Positions 15,625 through 23,985 are shown, counted from the stretch's first letter. The stretch: 27,098 nt of DNA from M55B118 sp964501715 (GCA_964501715.1 CAZCTR010000018.1:1-27098), one strand, 5' to 3'. The notes: a model not told the origin generated them from the letters alone. Made by a program: numbers and translations.

Positions 15625-16458
15625 CTAGGTATGTCGGAGTCCTTGAATACCATTATACACCGTGACCCCCAAAAACACAAAGCCGGACATGAGGACGATG
15701 GTCGATCCCGATGGCAGGTCGAAAACGAATGAGGTTAAGAGTCCGAGAACGACGAGCACAACGGAAAGGACGGCGGACATCCAGACGGTCCATTTGAAAT
15801 TCCGGCTGATTTGCATCACGATTACGGGTGGAAAGAGGATGAGTGCGCTGATAAGCATCGTGCCGATCGCCCGTATTCCGATCACGATGGTGAGTCCGGT
15901 GAGGACGGCGAGCAAGGTGTTGAGACGTTTGGTACGCACCCCGCTCACGCGCGCGTATTCCTCTTCATAGGTCATGCTGAAAAGGTCATGGTAGAAAAAG
16001 ATGATGACCCCGACCACGATGAATGAGAAGATGATCGAAAGGATGACATCAATCTGTCTGATCGTCAGTATGCTTCCGAAGAGGTAGCTGAAAAGATCGA
16101 CATTGAACCCCCCGCCCATGCTTGCGAGCGCGGTGCCAAGCGCGATGGAGAACGAGGCGGTGAGACCGATGGCCGCGTCACCTTGTAGATTTGCGGTGTT
16201 GTTGAGTTTCAGGATGAAAACCGATACGAGCACCACCACCGGCACGGTGAAAAGCAAGGGAGCATTGTTGGTGAAAAGACCGATCGCGATGGCGGCGAAC
16301 GCCACATGGGAAAGGCCGTGCCCAATCATGGAGAACTTGTTGAGCACCAGAAAGGAGCCGATCAGCGAACTGCTCAGCGCCACAGCGATTCCTACTATGA
16401 GCGCGCGCCACATGAAGCCATATACGAAAGAGAGCCTGAGCATGTCAAGCCAGTCCAT
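15625..16458 (-). CDS. znuB: Zinc ABC transporter permease
   Basis: A 277-residue membrane protein of the ABC-3 (ZnuB/MntB) family with about eight hydrophobic segments. Typical stretches are LVLNKFSMIGHGLSHVAFA near residues 35-55, GDAAIGLTASFSIALG, and RAIGTMLISALILFPP in the second half. It forms the channel for zinc delivered by ZnuA and energised by ZnuC. The ATG at 16458 is chosen: GAGGGGG precedes it by 9 bases, and its reading overlaps the last 14 bases of znuC, giving translational coupling. Longer in-frame starts up to 16590 lie within znuC and would add a non-conserved head. Substrate zinc is inferred from the His-rich ZnuA and Fur-family neighbour; manganese is a less likely alternative. 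Confidence 0.92.
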   Translation of the reverse strand: MDWLDMLRLSFVYGFMWRALIVGIAVALSSSLIGSFLVLNKFSMIGHGLSHVAFAAIAIGLFTNNAPLLFTVPVVVLVSVFILKLNNTANLQGDAAIGLTASFSIALGTALASMGGGFNVDLFSYLFGSILTIRQIDVILSIIFSFIVVGVIIFFYHDLFSMTYEEEYARVSGVRTKRLNTLLAVLTGLTIVIGIRAIGTMLISALILFPPVIVMQISRNFKWTVWMSAVLSVVLVVLGLLTSFVFDLPSGSTIVLMSGFVFLGVTVYNGIQGLRHT

Positions 16459-17194
16459 GGGTGACATCCCCCTCATCGGCCTCAGCATGTTCTCGACCAG
16501 GGTTGACACCGGCGAGATTGGTCGGGTTATAATGGCTGGGCGGGCCATCATAAAGCAGGGTCTGGTCCATATGAAGGACACGGTTGACATACTCGTGAGC
16601 GACCGACAAATTGTGTGTGATCAGGATGATGGTGACACCATGCGCCTCGTTCAAGTGCCTAAGCATCCTGAGGAATTTCCTGCGCATGGTCACATCAAGC
16701 GCGCTCGTCGGTTCGTCGAGTACGAGCATGTCGGGCTCGCTGACCATCGCACGGCCGAGCAACACCCTTTGTTGCTGACCACCGGAGAGGGCGCCAATAG
16801 GTTTTTTGCAAATGTCACCCACGCCTAGGAATTGCAGGGTGTCCTTGATCCTCTCACGGTCCCTGGCCCGCATTCTTCTCGGGTATTTCTTCTCCATGAG
16901 AAGACCTGTTGAAACGACTTCCTCGACACTGGCCGGGAAGGACCTGTCACGGATGGCGGTATGCTGTGACACATAGCCGATCTTCAAGTCATCACGTTTT
17001 TTCATTTTGCCTTTATATGGATGTTTTATTCCCATAATCGTTTTTATCAACGTGCTTTTTCCGCTCCCATTCGGACCAACCACCGCCAGGAAATCCCCTT
17101 CTTGCATGTCGAAGGATACGTCTCTGACAGCGACAATCCCGCCATAACGGACTTCTATCTGTTCAGTGCTAATGATAGGATGATCACTACTCAT
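16445..17194 (-). CDS. znuC: Zinc ABC transporter ATPase
   Basis: A 249-residue ABC ATPase of the ZnuC/MntA type. Walker A GPNGSGKST at 40-48, signature LSGGQQQR at 136-143, Walker B DMLVLDEPTSALD ending at 167, and the His switch (ILITHNLS) are all present, so it should be active. The ATG at 17194 overlaps the znuA stop (ATGAGTAG), an 8-base overlap typical of coupled genes. A start at 17233 would lie inside znuA and has no support. It energises ZnuB at the cytoplasmic face. Confidence 0.94.
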   Translation of the reverse strand: MSSDHPIISTEQIEVRYGGIVAVRDVSFDMQEGDFLAVVGPNGSGKSTLIKTIMGIKHPYKGKMKKRDDLKIGYVSQHTAIRDRSFPASVEEVVSTGLLMEKKYPRRMRARDRERIKDTLQFLGVGDICKKPIGALSGGQQQRVLLGRAMVSEPDMLVLDEPTSALDVTMRRKFLRMLRHLNEAHGVTIILITHNLSVAHEYVNRVLHMDQTLLYDGPPSHYNPTNLAGVNPGREHAEADEGDVTHGLA

Positions 17195-18292
17195 GATTGC
17201 CGAACTCGCTTTTAAACCCTTCAAGATTCTCATGCATCATTTCCATGAACGTCACACCCTCTTCAAAATCATCTTTCGATATGTTACCGGCGACATTGAG
17301 ATAGACGATTTCAGCCCCTGTCTCCTCGGCAATCGCATCTGCGACACGCGGGTCAATCAAATTTTCCGAGAAAAGTGTTTCCGCACCATGTTCATTCATG
17401 GTCTCAACCATGTTCGCAAGTGCACCAGGTGTCGGTTCGCTATCCGTGGAGAACCCTTGGTAAGGGGTCACATATTCAAGATTATAACGTTGAACGAAAT
17501 AACCGAATGCATTGTGTCCTCCGTGCATGAAGACCGAATGGTCGCTTTCATTCATCAAATCCAGCACATCTTCATGATATTGTTGAAGCTCGTTCTGATA
17601 TGCTTTTGAAAGCTCTTGAATGGATGCGTGTGCATCAGCATCCACAATGTCTTCAAGCGCGGCTTCAATGGCTTCAACCATCTTGATCGCATTCAAAGGA
17701 TCCAACCAGATATGTGGATCATAATCTCCATGGTCATGATCGTGGTCATGATCGTTATGATCATCGTGGTCGTNNNNNNNNNNNNNNNNNNNNNNNNNNN
17801 NNNNNNNNNNNNNNNNNNNNNNNNNNNNNNNNNNNNNNNNNNNNNNNNNNNNNNNNNNNNNNNNNNNNNNNNNTGATCATCGTGGTCGTTATGATCATCG
17901 TGGTCATCGTGGCCGTGATGATGGTCGTGGTCGTGACCGATAAGATCGACATGCTCACTAAGATCGAGCAATCGCAAGCTATGATCGTCCACGTGACCGG
18001 CAATCATATTCTCGACCCAAGGCTCCATGGAATCTCCTGTATAGATAAGCAAGTCCGCTTCCAGTATATCAATCACATCGTTCGGACTCGGTTCATAGGA
18101 GTGCGCACTGGTCCCAGGGGGAAGAAGATATTCCGTACGCACATGATCTTCTGCTATCTGCTTTGTGAAATCATACTGTGGGAACAGAGTCGTGATGACT
18201 ACAGGCCTGTCATCATCGTCTTCAAATGTGTCACATGCTGTGACAAGGAACACGGTCACTAAAGTTAATAATAATACCAATGATTTTTTCAT
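17187..18292 (-). CDS. znuA: Zinc-binding lipoprotein (split by assembly gap)
   Basis: Solute-binding lipoprotein of the zinc ABC transporter. The signal MKKSLVLLLTLVTVFLVTAC has an LVTAC lipobox. The cluster A-1 (ZnuA/TroA) fold is shown by VVITTLFPQYDFTKQIA, the GTSAHSYEPSPNDV metal-ligand segment, HIWLDPLNAI, FMHGGHNAFGYFVQRYNLE and the late LIDPRVADAIAEETGA. Between the first two ligand segments lies a His/Asp-rich loop that is characteristic of zinc-specific members. The loop is interrupted by 100 N; overlapping the flanks by 16 bp gives a continuous 329-residue protein of normal length. The ATG at 18292 is preferred to the GTG at 18304, which is inside the GGAGGG ribosome binding site. 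First gene of the operon. Confidence 0.93.
17774..17873. other. Assembly gap (100 N) in the His-rich loop of znuA
   Basis: Exactly 100 undetermined bases. The 16 bases before the gap (TGATCATCGTGGTCGT, 17758-17773) are identical to the first 16 after it, within an 18-bp repeated unit coding for Asn-Asp-His-Asp-Asp-His on the - strand. The frame needs an insertion of 2 modulo 3, which a 16-bp overlap or any number of added 18-bp units satisfies. Confidence 0.97.
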
Positions 18293-18320
18293 AATACCCT
18301 CCACTGCTTATTATGAGTCT

Positions 18321-18349
18321 ATATTAATGGATATTTAATGCAAATGCAA
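18321..18349 (-). promoter_or_regulatory. znuA operon promoter
   Basis: On the - strand TTGCAT (18349-18344) and TAATAT (18326-18321) are 17 bp apart, 28 bases before the znuA ATG. The -35 lies wholly inside the inverted-repeat operator. Confidence 0.6.
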
Positions 18350-18362
18350 ATTGTTTGCATTT
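18342..18362. promoter_or_regulatory. Candidate Zur operator
   Basis: A perfect 9-3-9 inverted repeat, AAATGCAAA-TTG-TTTGCATTT. Its 21-bp size fits a Fur-family dimer site. It covers the -35 of the znuA promoter, as expected of a repressor site. The sequence differs from the Bacillus Zur box, so the assignment rests on position and symmetry. Confidence 0.7.
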
Positions 18363-18371
18363 GGTTGTCTC

Positions 18372-18406
18372 GAAAAATGCTGCAGACAGTCAAACACTGC
18401 CTGCAG
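18372..18406 (-). terminator. Rho-independent terminator of the GH13 gene
   Basis: On the - strand CTGCAGGCAGT and ACTGTCTGCAG (18406-18396, 18390-18380) form an 11-bp stem with one G-U pair and a 5-base loop, followed by CATTTTT. It lies 16 bases past the stop of the GH13 gene and ends that transcript before the znu operator. Confidence 0.85.
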
Positions 18407-18422
18407 AATGGGTTTGGGAACC

Positions 18423-20210
18423 TTATATGTATATGAGGATATGGCTTTTTGCCGGTAAAGAGACTTGGGTTTCAAGGGTCAGGGACTTGTCACGGAGGAG
18501 GTCCTTGTATGTGCCTTGCGGGACATCCGGATATACTGTCCGGGATGTATCTGCTCGGTTGATCATGGCCACAAGCCTGTTTTTTTGAACAATCACCACA
18601 TCCCCTTCCGCATGAAGGAAATCGAGTGTGTCGCCTCTGAAATCCGGATAGGCGTGATACAGTGCATTGAGTTTTTTGATGAAGTGCATCAAGTCTTTGT
18701 CCTGACGTGTCTCATCCCAGATCATGCACCGCCGGTTGTCAGGGTCATGGTCGCCTGTGAGCCCGACCTCTCCGCCGTAAAAGACAGACGGGGCGCCCGG
18801 AAGCAGATACTGAAGAAGATAAACCTGGCGCAAAGCCTCACTGTCGTCTCCTGTGACACGAGCGATACGCTTCGTGTCGTGGCTGTCCAAAATGTTGAAC
18901 ATGTTTCTGATGACAGGGCGTGGATAGGCGAAAAGGGTGTCTTTGATGGCATCGGCGAACTGTGAAGCGTCCATTGTATAAGGTTCATCTTGTCCAAAGA
19001 ATGCCCACATCGGATACAGAAACTCATAGTTCATTACAGCGTCATGCTGATCGCCACCGAGCCAGGGATTCGACTGATCCCAGTTCTCTCCGAGGATGAA
19101 GATGTCCTTTTTCGCGGATTTCACTCTGTCTCTGAAATCACGCCAGAAGGCGTGGGAGACCTCATTGCTTACATCGAGACGCCAGCCGTCGATGTCGAAC
19201 GTCTCAATCCAATAGGTTGCCACATTCAACAGGTATTGTTTGAGTTCTGGGTGGTCCGCATTCAGTTTCGGCATCCTTGATGTGAACGCGAAAGTCTCAT
19301 AGGGCGGTCTTTGATACCCGCCCTGTGATGGGCGTTTTCTGATTCTGGATGGATCCATGGGCCAGTCATGAATGAAGAAATAATCATAATAAGGGCTTTT
19401 CGGTCCTTTCTCAACCGCATCCAAAAAGAAGGGGTGTTGATCTGAGACGTGATTGAAAACCGCATCGAGCATGACCCTCATCCCCAAGGAGTGTGCCATG
19501 TCGACCATCTCCTTGAGATCCTCCTTGGTCCCGAACTGAGGGTCGATCTCGTAATAATCTATGGTGTCATATTTATGGGCGGAAGGCGATTTGAAGACAG
19601 GAGTCAGATAAATGCCGGTAAAACCGAGTGTCCTTAGATAGTGAAGTCTTCCCGTGATCCCTTTGAGATTGCCCCCGAAGAACTGGTCGTTGCGATAGGT
19701 GTCCGATGATTCCCATTCAAGCAATCCCGTGTTGGGGTTGTCGAGTCTGTGAAAACGGTCGGGAAAGATTGAATACCACACAGTGTCTTTGACCCAGGCA
19801 GGGGCGTGATACAGATCCGCCTCTAATATATAAGGAAAGTTGAAAAAAGCGTTCAGATTGCTTTTGAATGTTGGATGGGCGTGAAGGTCGACCAGTATAT
19901 TCTCAACAAACACATGACGTCCGTCAATCAAAAAAGCGTATTTGACTCGTTTTGTGGGCACCTTGATAGCCGCGAACCAATAATCGTATGTGTCCGTGGA
20001 GGCTTCTGGTGTCATAGGGGTGGGTGGCTTTTGAGCCCCTTTCCAGACTTTTCCGTTTTCACTTGTTCCCCAGTCGAATGGGTCCCCATGGATGATATCG
20101 ACTTCTTGCGCCGTCCCCTTGTCACTTCTGAAGCGCAGATGAAGCGTGTGCGAATCCACAGCAAAAGCCATGGAGGATTTGGGTATGTGATGAAATTCCG
20201 AATGTCTCAT
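18423..20210 (-). CDS. Cytoplasmic GH13 maltodextrin hydrolase (neopullulanase/cyclomaltodextrinase type)
   Basis: A 595-residue GH13 glycoside hydrolase without signal peptide. An N-terminal beta domain (about 1-130) resembles the CBM34-type domain of neopullulanases and maltogenic amylases. It is followed by the barrel: region I DAVFNH (249-254), region II GWRLDV with nucleophile Asp346, region III ILGENWD with acid/base Glu375, and region IV LDSHDTKR with Asp445. The segment VWYSIFPDRFHRLDNPN is typical of GH13_20. It would hydrolyse imported maltodextrins or cyclodextrins in the cytoplasm to maltose and glucose. It is divergent from the malFG operon; an AGAGAGG ribosome binding site supports the ATG at 20210. 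Exact specificity (maltogenic amylase or cyclodextrinase) cannot be told from sequence. Confidence 0.92.
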   Translation of the reverse strand: MRHSEFHHIPKSSMAFAVDSHTLHLRFRSDKGTAQEVDIIHGDPFDWGTSENGKVWKGAQKPPTPMTPEASTDTYDYWFAAIKVPTKRVKYAFLIDGRHVFVENILVDLHAHPTFKSNLNAFFNFPYILEADLYHAPAWVKDTVWYSIFPDRFHRLDNPNTGLLEWESSDTYRNDQFFGGNLKGITGRLHYLRTLGFTGIYLTPVFKSPSAHKYDTIDYYEIDPQFGTKEDLKEMVDMAHSLGMRVMLDAVFNHVSDQHPFFLDAVEKGPKSPYYDYFFIHDWPMDPSRIRKRPSQGGYQRPPYETFAFTSRMPKLNADHPELKQYLLNVATYWIETFDIDGWRLDVSNEVSHAFWRDFRDRVKSAKKDIFILGENWDQSNPWLGGDQHDAVMNYEFLYPMWAFFGQDEPYTMDASQFADAIKDTLFAYPRPVIRNMFNILDSHDTKRIARVTGDDSEALRQVYLLQYLLPGAPSVFYGGEVGLTGDHDPDNRRCMIWDETRQDKDLMHFIKKLNALYHAYPDFRGDTLDFLHAEGDVVIVQKNRLVAMINRADTSRTVYPDVPQGTYKDLLRDKSLTLETQVSLPAKSHILIYI

Positions 20211-20242
20211 GATAGTCCTCTCTTTTCTTTATGACTATGATT

Positions 20243-20270
20243 ATTCTAACCCATCAATCGAAAAATTCAA
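20243..20270 (-). promoter_or_regulatory. Promoter of the GH13 gene
   Basis: On the - strand TTGAAT (20270-20265) is followed after 16 bp by TAGAAT (20248-20243), 32 bases before the ATG. The cre-like site at 20292-20305 lies just upstream, between this promoter and the malF promoter. Confidence 0.55.
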
Positions 20271-20291
20271 CCCACTTTGAAACATCCGAAA

Positions 20292-20305
20292 TGTAAAGGG
20301 TTACA
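20292..20305. promoter_or_regulatory. cre-like/LacI-family operator candidate 1
   Basis: TGTAAAGGGTTACA fits the catabolite-responsive element pattern TGNAANCGNTNNCA at all fixed positions except G for C in the centre, and has 5-bp inverted arms (TGTAA/TTACA). It lies between the divergent GH13 and malF promoters. Confidence 0.4.
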
Positions 20306-20320
20306 ATTCACAATATGTTT

Positions 20321-20334
20321 TTAAAGCGTTTACA
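20321..20334. promoter_or_regulatory. cre-like/LacI-family operator candidate 2
   Basis: TTAAAGCGTTTACA matches the cre pattern TGNAANCGNTNNCA at every fixed position except the second (T for G). It overlaps the -35 of the malF promoter, so CcpA or a MalR-type repressor would block transcription here. Confidence 0.6.
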
Positions 20335-20357
20335 ATGGTTTTCATCTATGTTAATAT
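20329..20357 (+). promoter_or_regulatory. malF operon promoter
   Basis: TTTACA (20329-20334) and TAATAT (20352-20357) are 17 bp apart, with a 60-base leader before the malF ATG. The -35 is part of cre-like site 2. Confidence 0.6.
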
Positions 20358-20417
20358 TTAATCGTATATTTTAAGATTATACCGAGTCTCGAAATCAATT
20401 CAGTTAGGAGTAATTCC

Positions 20418-22082
20418 ATGGACAATTCAGAGAACTTCATAGACCGGGTCATGGATGCTTTTAAAAAAGTCGGCCTGTTTTTCACAAAAAAAATACCGTT
20501 GAGTATTTACGGCTTTTTCAAGCGCATTGTCATGGCTGTGATCAATTTCTTCAAAAGCATCATTGTTGCAAAGCGCGAACATCCCGAGGCATTCAAGAAA
20601 GGACTCGCAAGCTTCTTTTTGATGGGCCTTGGGCAATTCAAAAACAAACAGTGGTACAAAGGGGTCCCCTTTCTCGGGATTTTTCTTGTCTTCCTGATTT
20701 TCGAAATCGCTACAAGCAGTTACTGGTGGGCGCCAGCGGAAATCGCCAACAATCCTGCGGAAGATACGTTATACTTCTTCCGCGATTACGGTGGTGTGTT
20801 CACCAAGGGTATCTGGGGACTGTTCTCATTAGGTGCCGTCACGACTTACACCGTATATAGAGGCGTGGACATCAGACCGCGCGGAGCTATCTACGAATGG
20901 GCGAGCGGGGACAACTCCAGGGCCCTTCTGGGACAAGGGGTCATTGTCCTCGTCCTGCTTGCCGTGCTTGTGATCATCTGGATCGCCAGCGTCCGGGACG
21001 CCTACAAGACGCATCTCAAGGTCGCCGCAGGAAAATCGCTGGAGGACGCCAAATCTTTCTTCAAGCGTGTCTGGGAAGAGTATTTCGCGTACCTGATCAT
21101 CATCCCGGCCGTCATATTGGTCACCTTCTTCATTCTCATTCCGTTCATCTTCTCCTTCTTGGTCGCCTTCACGAACTACACCGACAGCATCAATCTCGGC
21201 CGTGAGCTGATCCAGTGGCACGGACTCGACACGTTCCGCAAGGTGTTTAACCCTGAAGGCGATTGGTTCAGATACTTCTGGCAGGTGTTCCTGTGGACCG
21301 CTTTCTACGCGTTCATGAGCAGTGTCACCGTCTACATACTCGGGTTCGCCCAAGCGGCGATCATCGAAAGCCGCTTTGTCATCATGAAGAAATTCTGGCG
21401 CCTTACATTCATCCTTCCGTGGGCCATTCCCGGCATGATCGTGCTTCTTCTTTTCAGCAATGTGTTCGGTTCCGACCAGGGGCTTTTGAACAACATTCTA
21501 GCCACCACCGGGACCACCGAGAGCGTGAAGGAGTTCCTGAGAACGATCGGGCTTGTCGGACAGACAACCGAGGGGAACATTCTCTGGTTCACCTCTCCGG
21601 CGAACGCGCCTCTGGCCCGCGCCATCATCATCGTTGTCAATTTATGGATGGGCTTCCCCTTCTTCATGCTCCTGATCACCGGGGTGCTGACAACCATACC
21701 TCAGCAGCTCGTCGAGGCAGCGGACATCGACGGGGCGACAAGCTATCAGAAATTCAAGTTCCTGACATTCCCCTGGGTTGTGAGGGCGACGGCCCCTGTC
21801 ATGGTCACCACCTTCACATTCAACTTCAACAACTTCGGCATCATATACTTCCTGACGGGTGGTGGCCCCGGGTATCCGAGGGCGGAGATTCCCCAATCCC
21901 TTGTTGGCATAGCCCCCGGTCAGACCGATATCCTCATTTCATGGATTTACAAGCTCTCCTTCGATTCCACCGTAAACCAGTTCAATCTCGCAGCTTCCTA
22001 CTCGATACTCATCTTCCTAATGATCGGTATCGTGGCAATCTATCAGCTGTCCAGACTCAAATCATTCTGGGAGGAGGAATAA
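20418..22082 (+). CDS. malF: Maltodextrin ABC transporter permease MalF, with long N-terminal extension
   Basis: A 554-residue ABC permease. The transport core (about 220-550) carries the MalK-docking EAA loop at 433-449 (EAADIDGATSYQKFKFL), FILPWAIPGM and FNNFGIIYFLTGGGP, all typical of MalF-type proteins. The first 215 residues are longer than in most Bacillota MalF: an amphipathic, basic N-terminus (FFTKKIPLSIYGFFKRIV) followed by hydrophobic segments near 83-100, 131-147 and 171-190. It pairs with MalG to form the channel for maltodextrins delivered by MalE. The ribosome binding site TTAGGAG supports the ATG at 20418. No ATPase gene is present, so a shared MsmX/MalK-like ATPase is expected elsewhere. 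Confidence 0.93.
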   Translation: MDNSENFIDRVMDAFKKVGLFFTKKIPLSIYGFFKRIVMAVINFFKSIIVAKREHPEAFKKGLASFFLMGLGQFKNKQWYKGVPFLGIFLVFLIFEIATSSYWWAPAEIANNPAEDTLYFFRDYGGVFTKGIWGLFSLGAVTTYTVYRGVDIRPRGAIYEWASGDNSRALLGQGVIVLVLLAVLVIIWIASVRDAYKTHLKVAAGKSLEDAKSFFKRVWEEYFAYLIIIPAVILVTFFILIPFIFSFLVAFTNYTDSINLGRELIQWHGLDTFRKVFNPEGDWFRYFWQVFLWTAFYAFMSSVTVYILGFAQAAIIESRFVIMKKFWRLTFILPWAIPGMIVLLLFSNVFGSDQGLLNNILATTGTTESVKEFLRTIGLVGQTTEGNILWFTSPANAPLARAIIIVVNLWMGFPFFMLLITGVLTTIPQQLVEAADIDGATSYQKFKFLTFPWVVRATAPVMVTTFTFNFNNFGIIYFLTGGGPGYPRAEIPQSLVGIAPGQTDILISWIYKLSFDSTVNQFNLAASYSILIFLMIGIVAIYQLSRLKSFWEEE

Positions 22083-22085
22083 CAC

Positions 22086-22997
22086 ATGGCTAACCATACC
22101 ACCAAGACGCAAGAGCGTTTGCGAAACTATTCTGTCAGACAGGCCATCAAGAACACCGCCTTGGGCACCCTCATCTATACATGGCTGACGGTGACATTCA
22201 TCATCATCATGGTGCCTATTCTTTGGATGGTGTCCGCGGCATTCACGAACACACGGAACCTGAACGCGGTCCCCATCATCCCGAATCCTGCCCGCTGGTC
22301 CCTCGCGAACTACGAATGGATCTTCACCTACAGCGGCAGCACAGGCCAGATGCTTCCGGACTATCCGAGGGCCTTCCTCGTGAGTCTCGGCATCGCCTCT
22401 TTGTCCACCGTCCTCACGGTCATCTTCTCCTCACTGGTCGGCTTCTCATTCTCCCGTTACCGTTTCAAAGGAAAGAAAGGCGTGCTCCTTTCCATGCTTG
22501 GCCTTCAGATGTTCCCGTCTTTCATGGGCATGATCGCGCTCTTCCTCCTTTTCAATCAGTTCGGTTGGCTCAACAGCTGGCCTCACCTCTCACTCATCTA
22601 CGTCGCAGGATCGATTCCGTTCAACACCTTCATCATCCGAGGCTTCATGAAGAACATCCCGCTTTCACTGGATGAATCCGCACGAATCGACGGGGCGTCA
22701 AACCTCCAGGTCATGTTCAAGATCATCATCCCGCTCGCCGTACCCATCCTGGGTTTTGTCGCAGTCGACTCATTCATGAAACCATGGCTCGACTACATCC
22801 TGCCATCCATCCTCATGCCCAACAACGAGACCGTCGCCATGTGGCTCTTCCGGCTCAACGACATTGAAAGCCAGCCCCACAACCCGATGTATTTCATGGC
22901 CGGTGGCCTTTTCATCGCCGTACCGATCATGCTCGTACAGATATACATGCAGAAATATGTCGTATACGGTCTGACCGTAGGCGCGGAAAAAGGGTAA
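22086..22997 (+). CDS. malG: Maltodextrin ABC transporter permease MalG
   Basis: A 303-residue, six-helix permease of the MalG family. The N-terminal helix is IYTWLTVTFIIIMVPILWMVSAAF (about 30-53), SLVGFSFSRYRFKGK follows, and the EAA loop is at 196-215 (DESARIDGASNLQVMFKIII). The C-terminus QKYVVYGLTVGAEKG is the usual MalG ending, where the E. coli protein contacts MalK. The ATG follows the malF stop by three bases with GGAGGAAT upstream, so the two are translated together. A terminator follows 12 bases after the stop. Confidence 0.95.
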   Translation: MANHTTKTQERLRNYSVRQAIKNTALGTLIYTWLTVTFIIIMVPILWMVSAAFTNTRNLNAVPIIPNPARWSLANYEWIFTYSGSTGQMLPDYPRAFLVSLGIASLSTVLTVIFSSLVGFSFSRYRFKGKKGVLLSMLGLQMFPSFMGMIALFLLFNQFGWLNSWPHLSLIYVAGSIPFNTFIIRGFMKNIPLSLDESARIDGASNLQVMFKIIIPLAVPILGFVAVDSFMKPWLDYILPSILMPNNETVAMWLFRLNDIESQPHNPMYFMAGGLFIAVPIMLVQIYMQKYVVYGLTVGAEKG

Positions 22998-23009
22998 AAT
23001 CAAGCTTTG

Positions 23010-23038
23010 AAAGTGCGATGGCCTCCATCGCACTTTTT
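23010..23038 (+). terminator. Terminator between malG and the DUF1189 gene
   Basis: A 12-bp perfect stem, AAAGTGCGATGG (23010-23021) with 23025-23036, a 3-base loop and five T residues. It lies between malG and the next gene on the same strand with no obvious promoter after it, so partial readthrough is likely. Confidence 0.85.
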
Positions 23039-23058
23039 CAAGGTCATCAGGTGATATT

Positions 23059-23910
23059 ATGAAAGACAAACTGCTTCTGTTCACCCGCATGCTTTACAGC
23101 AATGATGCATTATTGAAAACCGCCAGGGCCGGCATCCTTGTCACAGCCCTGGTCCTGTTCATAAATGTCAGCCTTGTAAGCGCCCCGAACTATGTCGGAT
23201 ACATGCGTGGTGTCGGTTCGATCGAGCAACTCCATTCCGTGGAGACCGCCTTCGAGGCGATGTATGAGGACGAACTTCCCTGTCGCGTTGATGAGAACGC
23301 AATCATGCATTGTGATGTGGATGAAGAGCGGACTTACGGAGACTATACGTTCAGATTCCAAGACCGGCTGGACCCTAGTGAAATCGATGAGACCGCAATC
23401 ATCTTCTCCCCTGAAAAAGCGGCCCTGGTCTATCATGAAGAGGGAAGGACGGTTGTAGATGGGGACTACAATCTACTCACGGGCTTCGATTTCTCAGAAA
23501 TCAAGCAAAACGCGGCCGATACCGATGATCCCGAGGAACATATCGCAAACAACACGGATTTCTTCATGCGCAATTTATATTATTCAGATCTTAACCAGAC
23601 TGTCGGAATGATCTACACCGTTCAATTCGCCCAAACTTTCCTATATGTGTTTTTTGTATCATTCATGTTCATGATGTTGAATTTCAGAGCCTCCATGAAG
23701 AAAGTCACTTATCAGGCAGCCCTGAGAATCACAGTCTTCGCAATGACCGGTCCCGCTCTCTTGAGTGCGGTGCTCGGATTGAGAATCTCCACTTGGGCAT
23801 ATGTCCTTTTCACTGTGGTCTATCTCGCGAGAGTGATTGTACTTTATTACAAATTGCACCGTTCCAAAGTGACCATCGGATTGGATGATCCTGAGCAACA
23901 GGAATCATGA
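23059..23910 (+). CDS. DUF1189-type membrane protein of the maltodextrin locus
   Basis: A 283-residue protein with one hydrophobic segment near 22-42, an acidic domain of about 140 residues (45-180), and three hydrophobic segments near 185-207, 220-240 and 245-264. The acidic domain should lie outside the membrane and has one Cys pair (Cys75, Cys85) that could form a disulfide. Size, topology and position behind malFG match the DUF1189 family, whose members accompany maltodextrin operons in Bacillus and relatives (YvdJ; often annotated MalA, maltodextrose utilization protein). The molecular role is not established. An AGGTGAT ribosome binding site supports the ATG at 23059. Assignment rests on architecture and context. 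Confidence 0.7.
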   Translation: MKDKLLLFTRMLYSNDALLKTARAGILVTALVLFINVSLVSAPNYVGYMRGVGSIEQLHSVETAFEAMYEDELPCRVDENAIMHCDVDEERTYGDYTFRFQDRLDPSEIDETAIIFSPEKAALVYHEEGRTVVDGDYNLLTGFDFSEIKQNAADTDDPEEHIANNTDFFMRNLYYSDLNQTVGMIYTVQFAQTFLYVFFVSFMFMMLNFRASMKKVTYQAALRITVFAMTGPALLSAVLGLRISTWAYVLFTVVYLARVIVLYYKLHRSKVTIGLDDPEQQES

Positions 23911-23914
23911 TTTT

Positions 23915-23954
23915 ATAAAAACGTTTACATAATTACATAAGAAAACGTTTCCAC
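23915..23954. promoter_or_regulatory. Tandem LacI-family operator candidates upstream of malE
   Basis: Two copies of the palindromic core AAACGTTT (23919-23926 and 23943-23950), in AAAAACGTTTACAT and GAAAACGTTTCCAC contexts, lie 24 bp apart centre to centre. Both resemble cre or MalR sites. They sit upstream of the malE promoter. Confidence 0.6.
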
Positions 23955-23985
23955 AAAGCAATTTTTGTAAGCATTTTCAATACAA

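Noticed and set aside
17693..18304. Truncated 203-residue ZnuA ending just past the gap
   Set aside because: The residues after the N run are in the wrong frame; the correct frame continues as HIWLDPLNAI to the stop at 17187.
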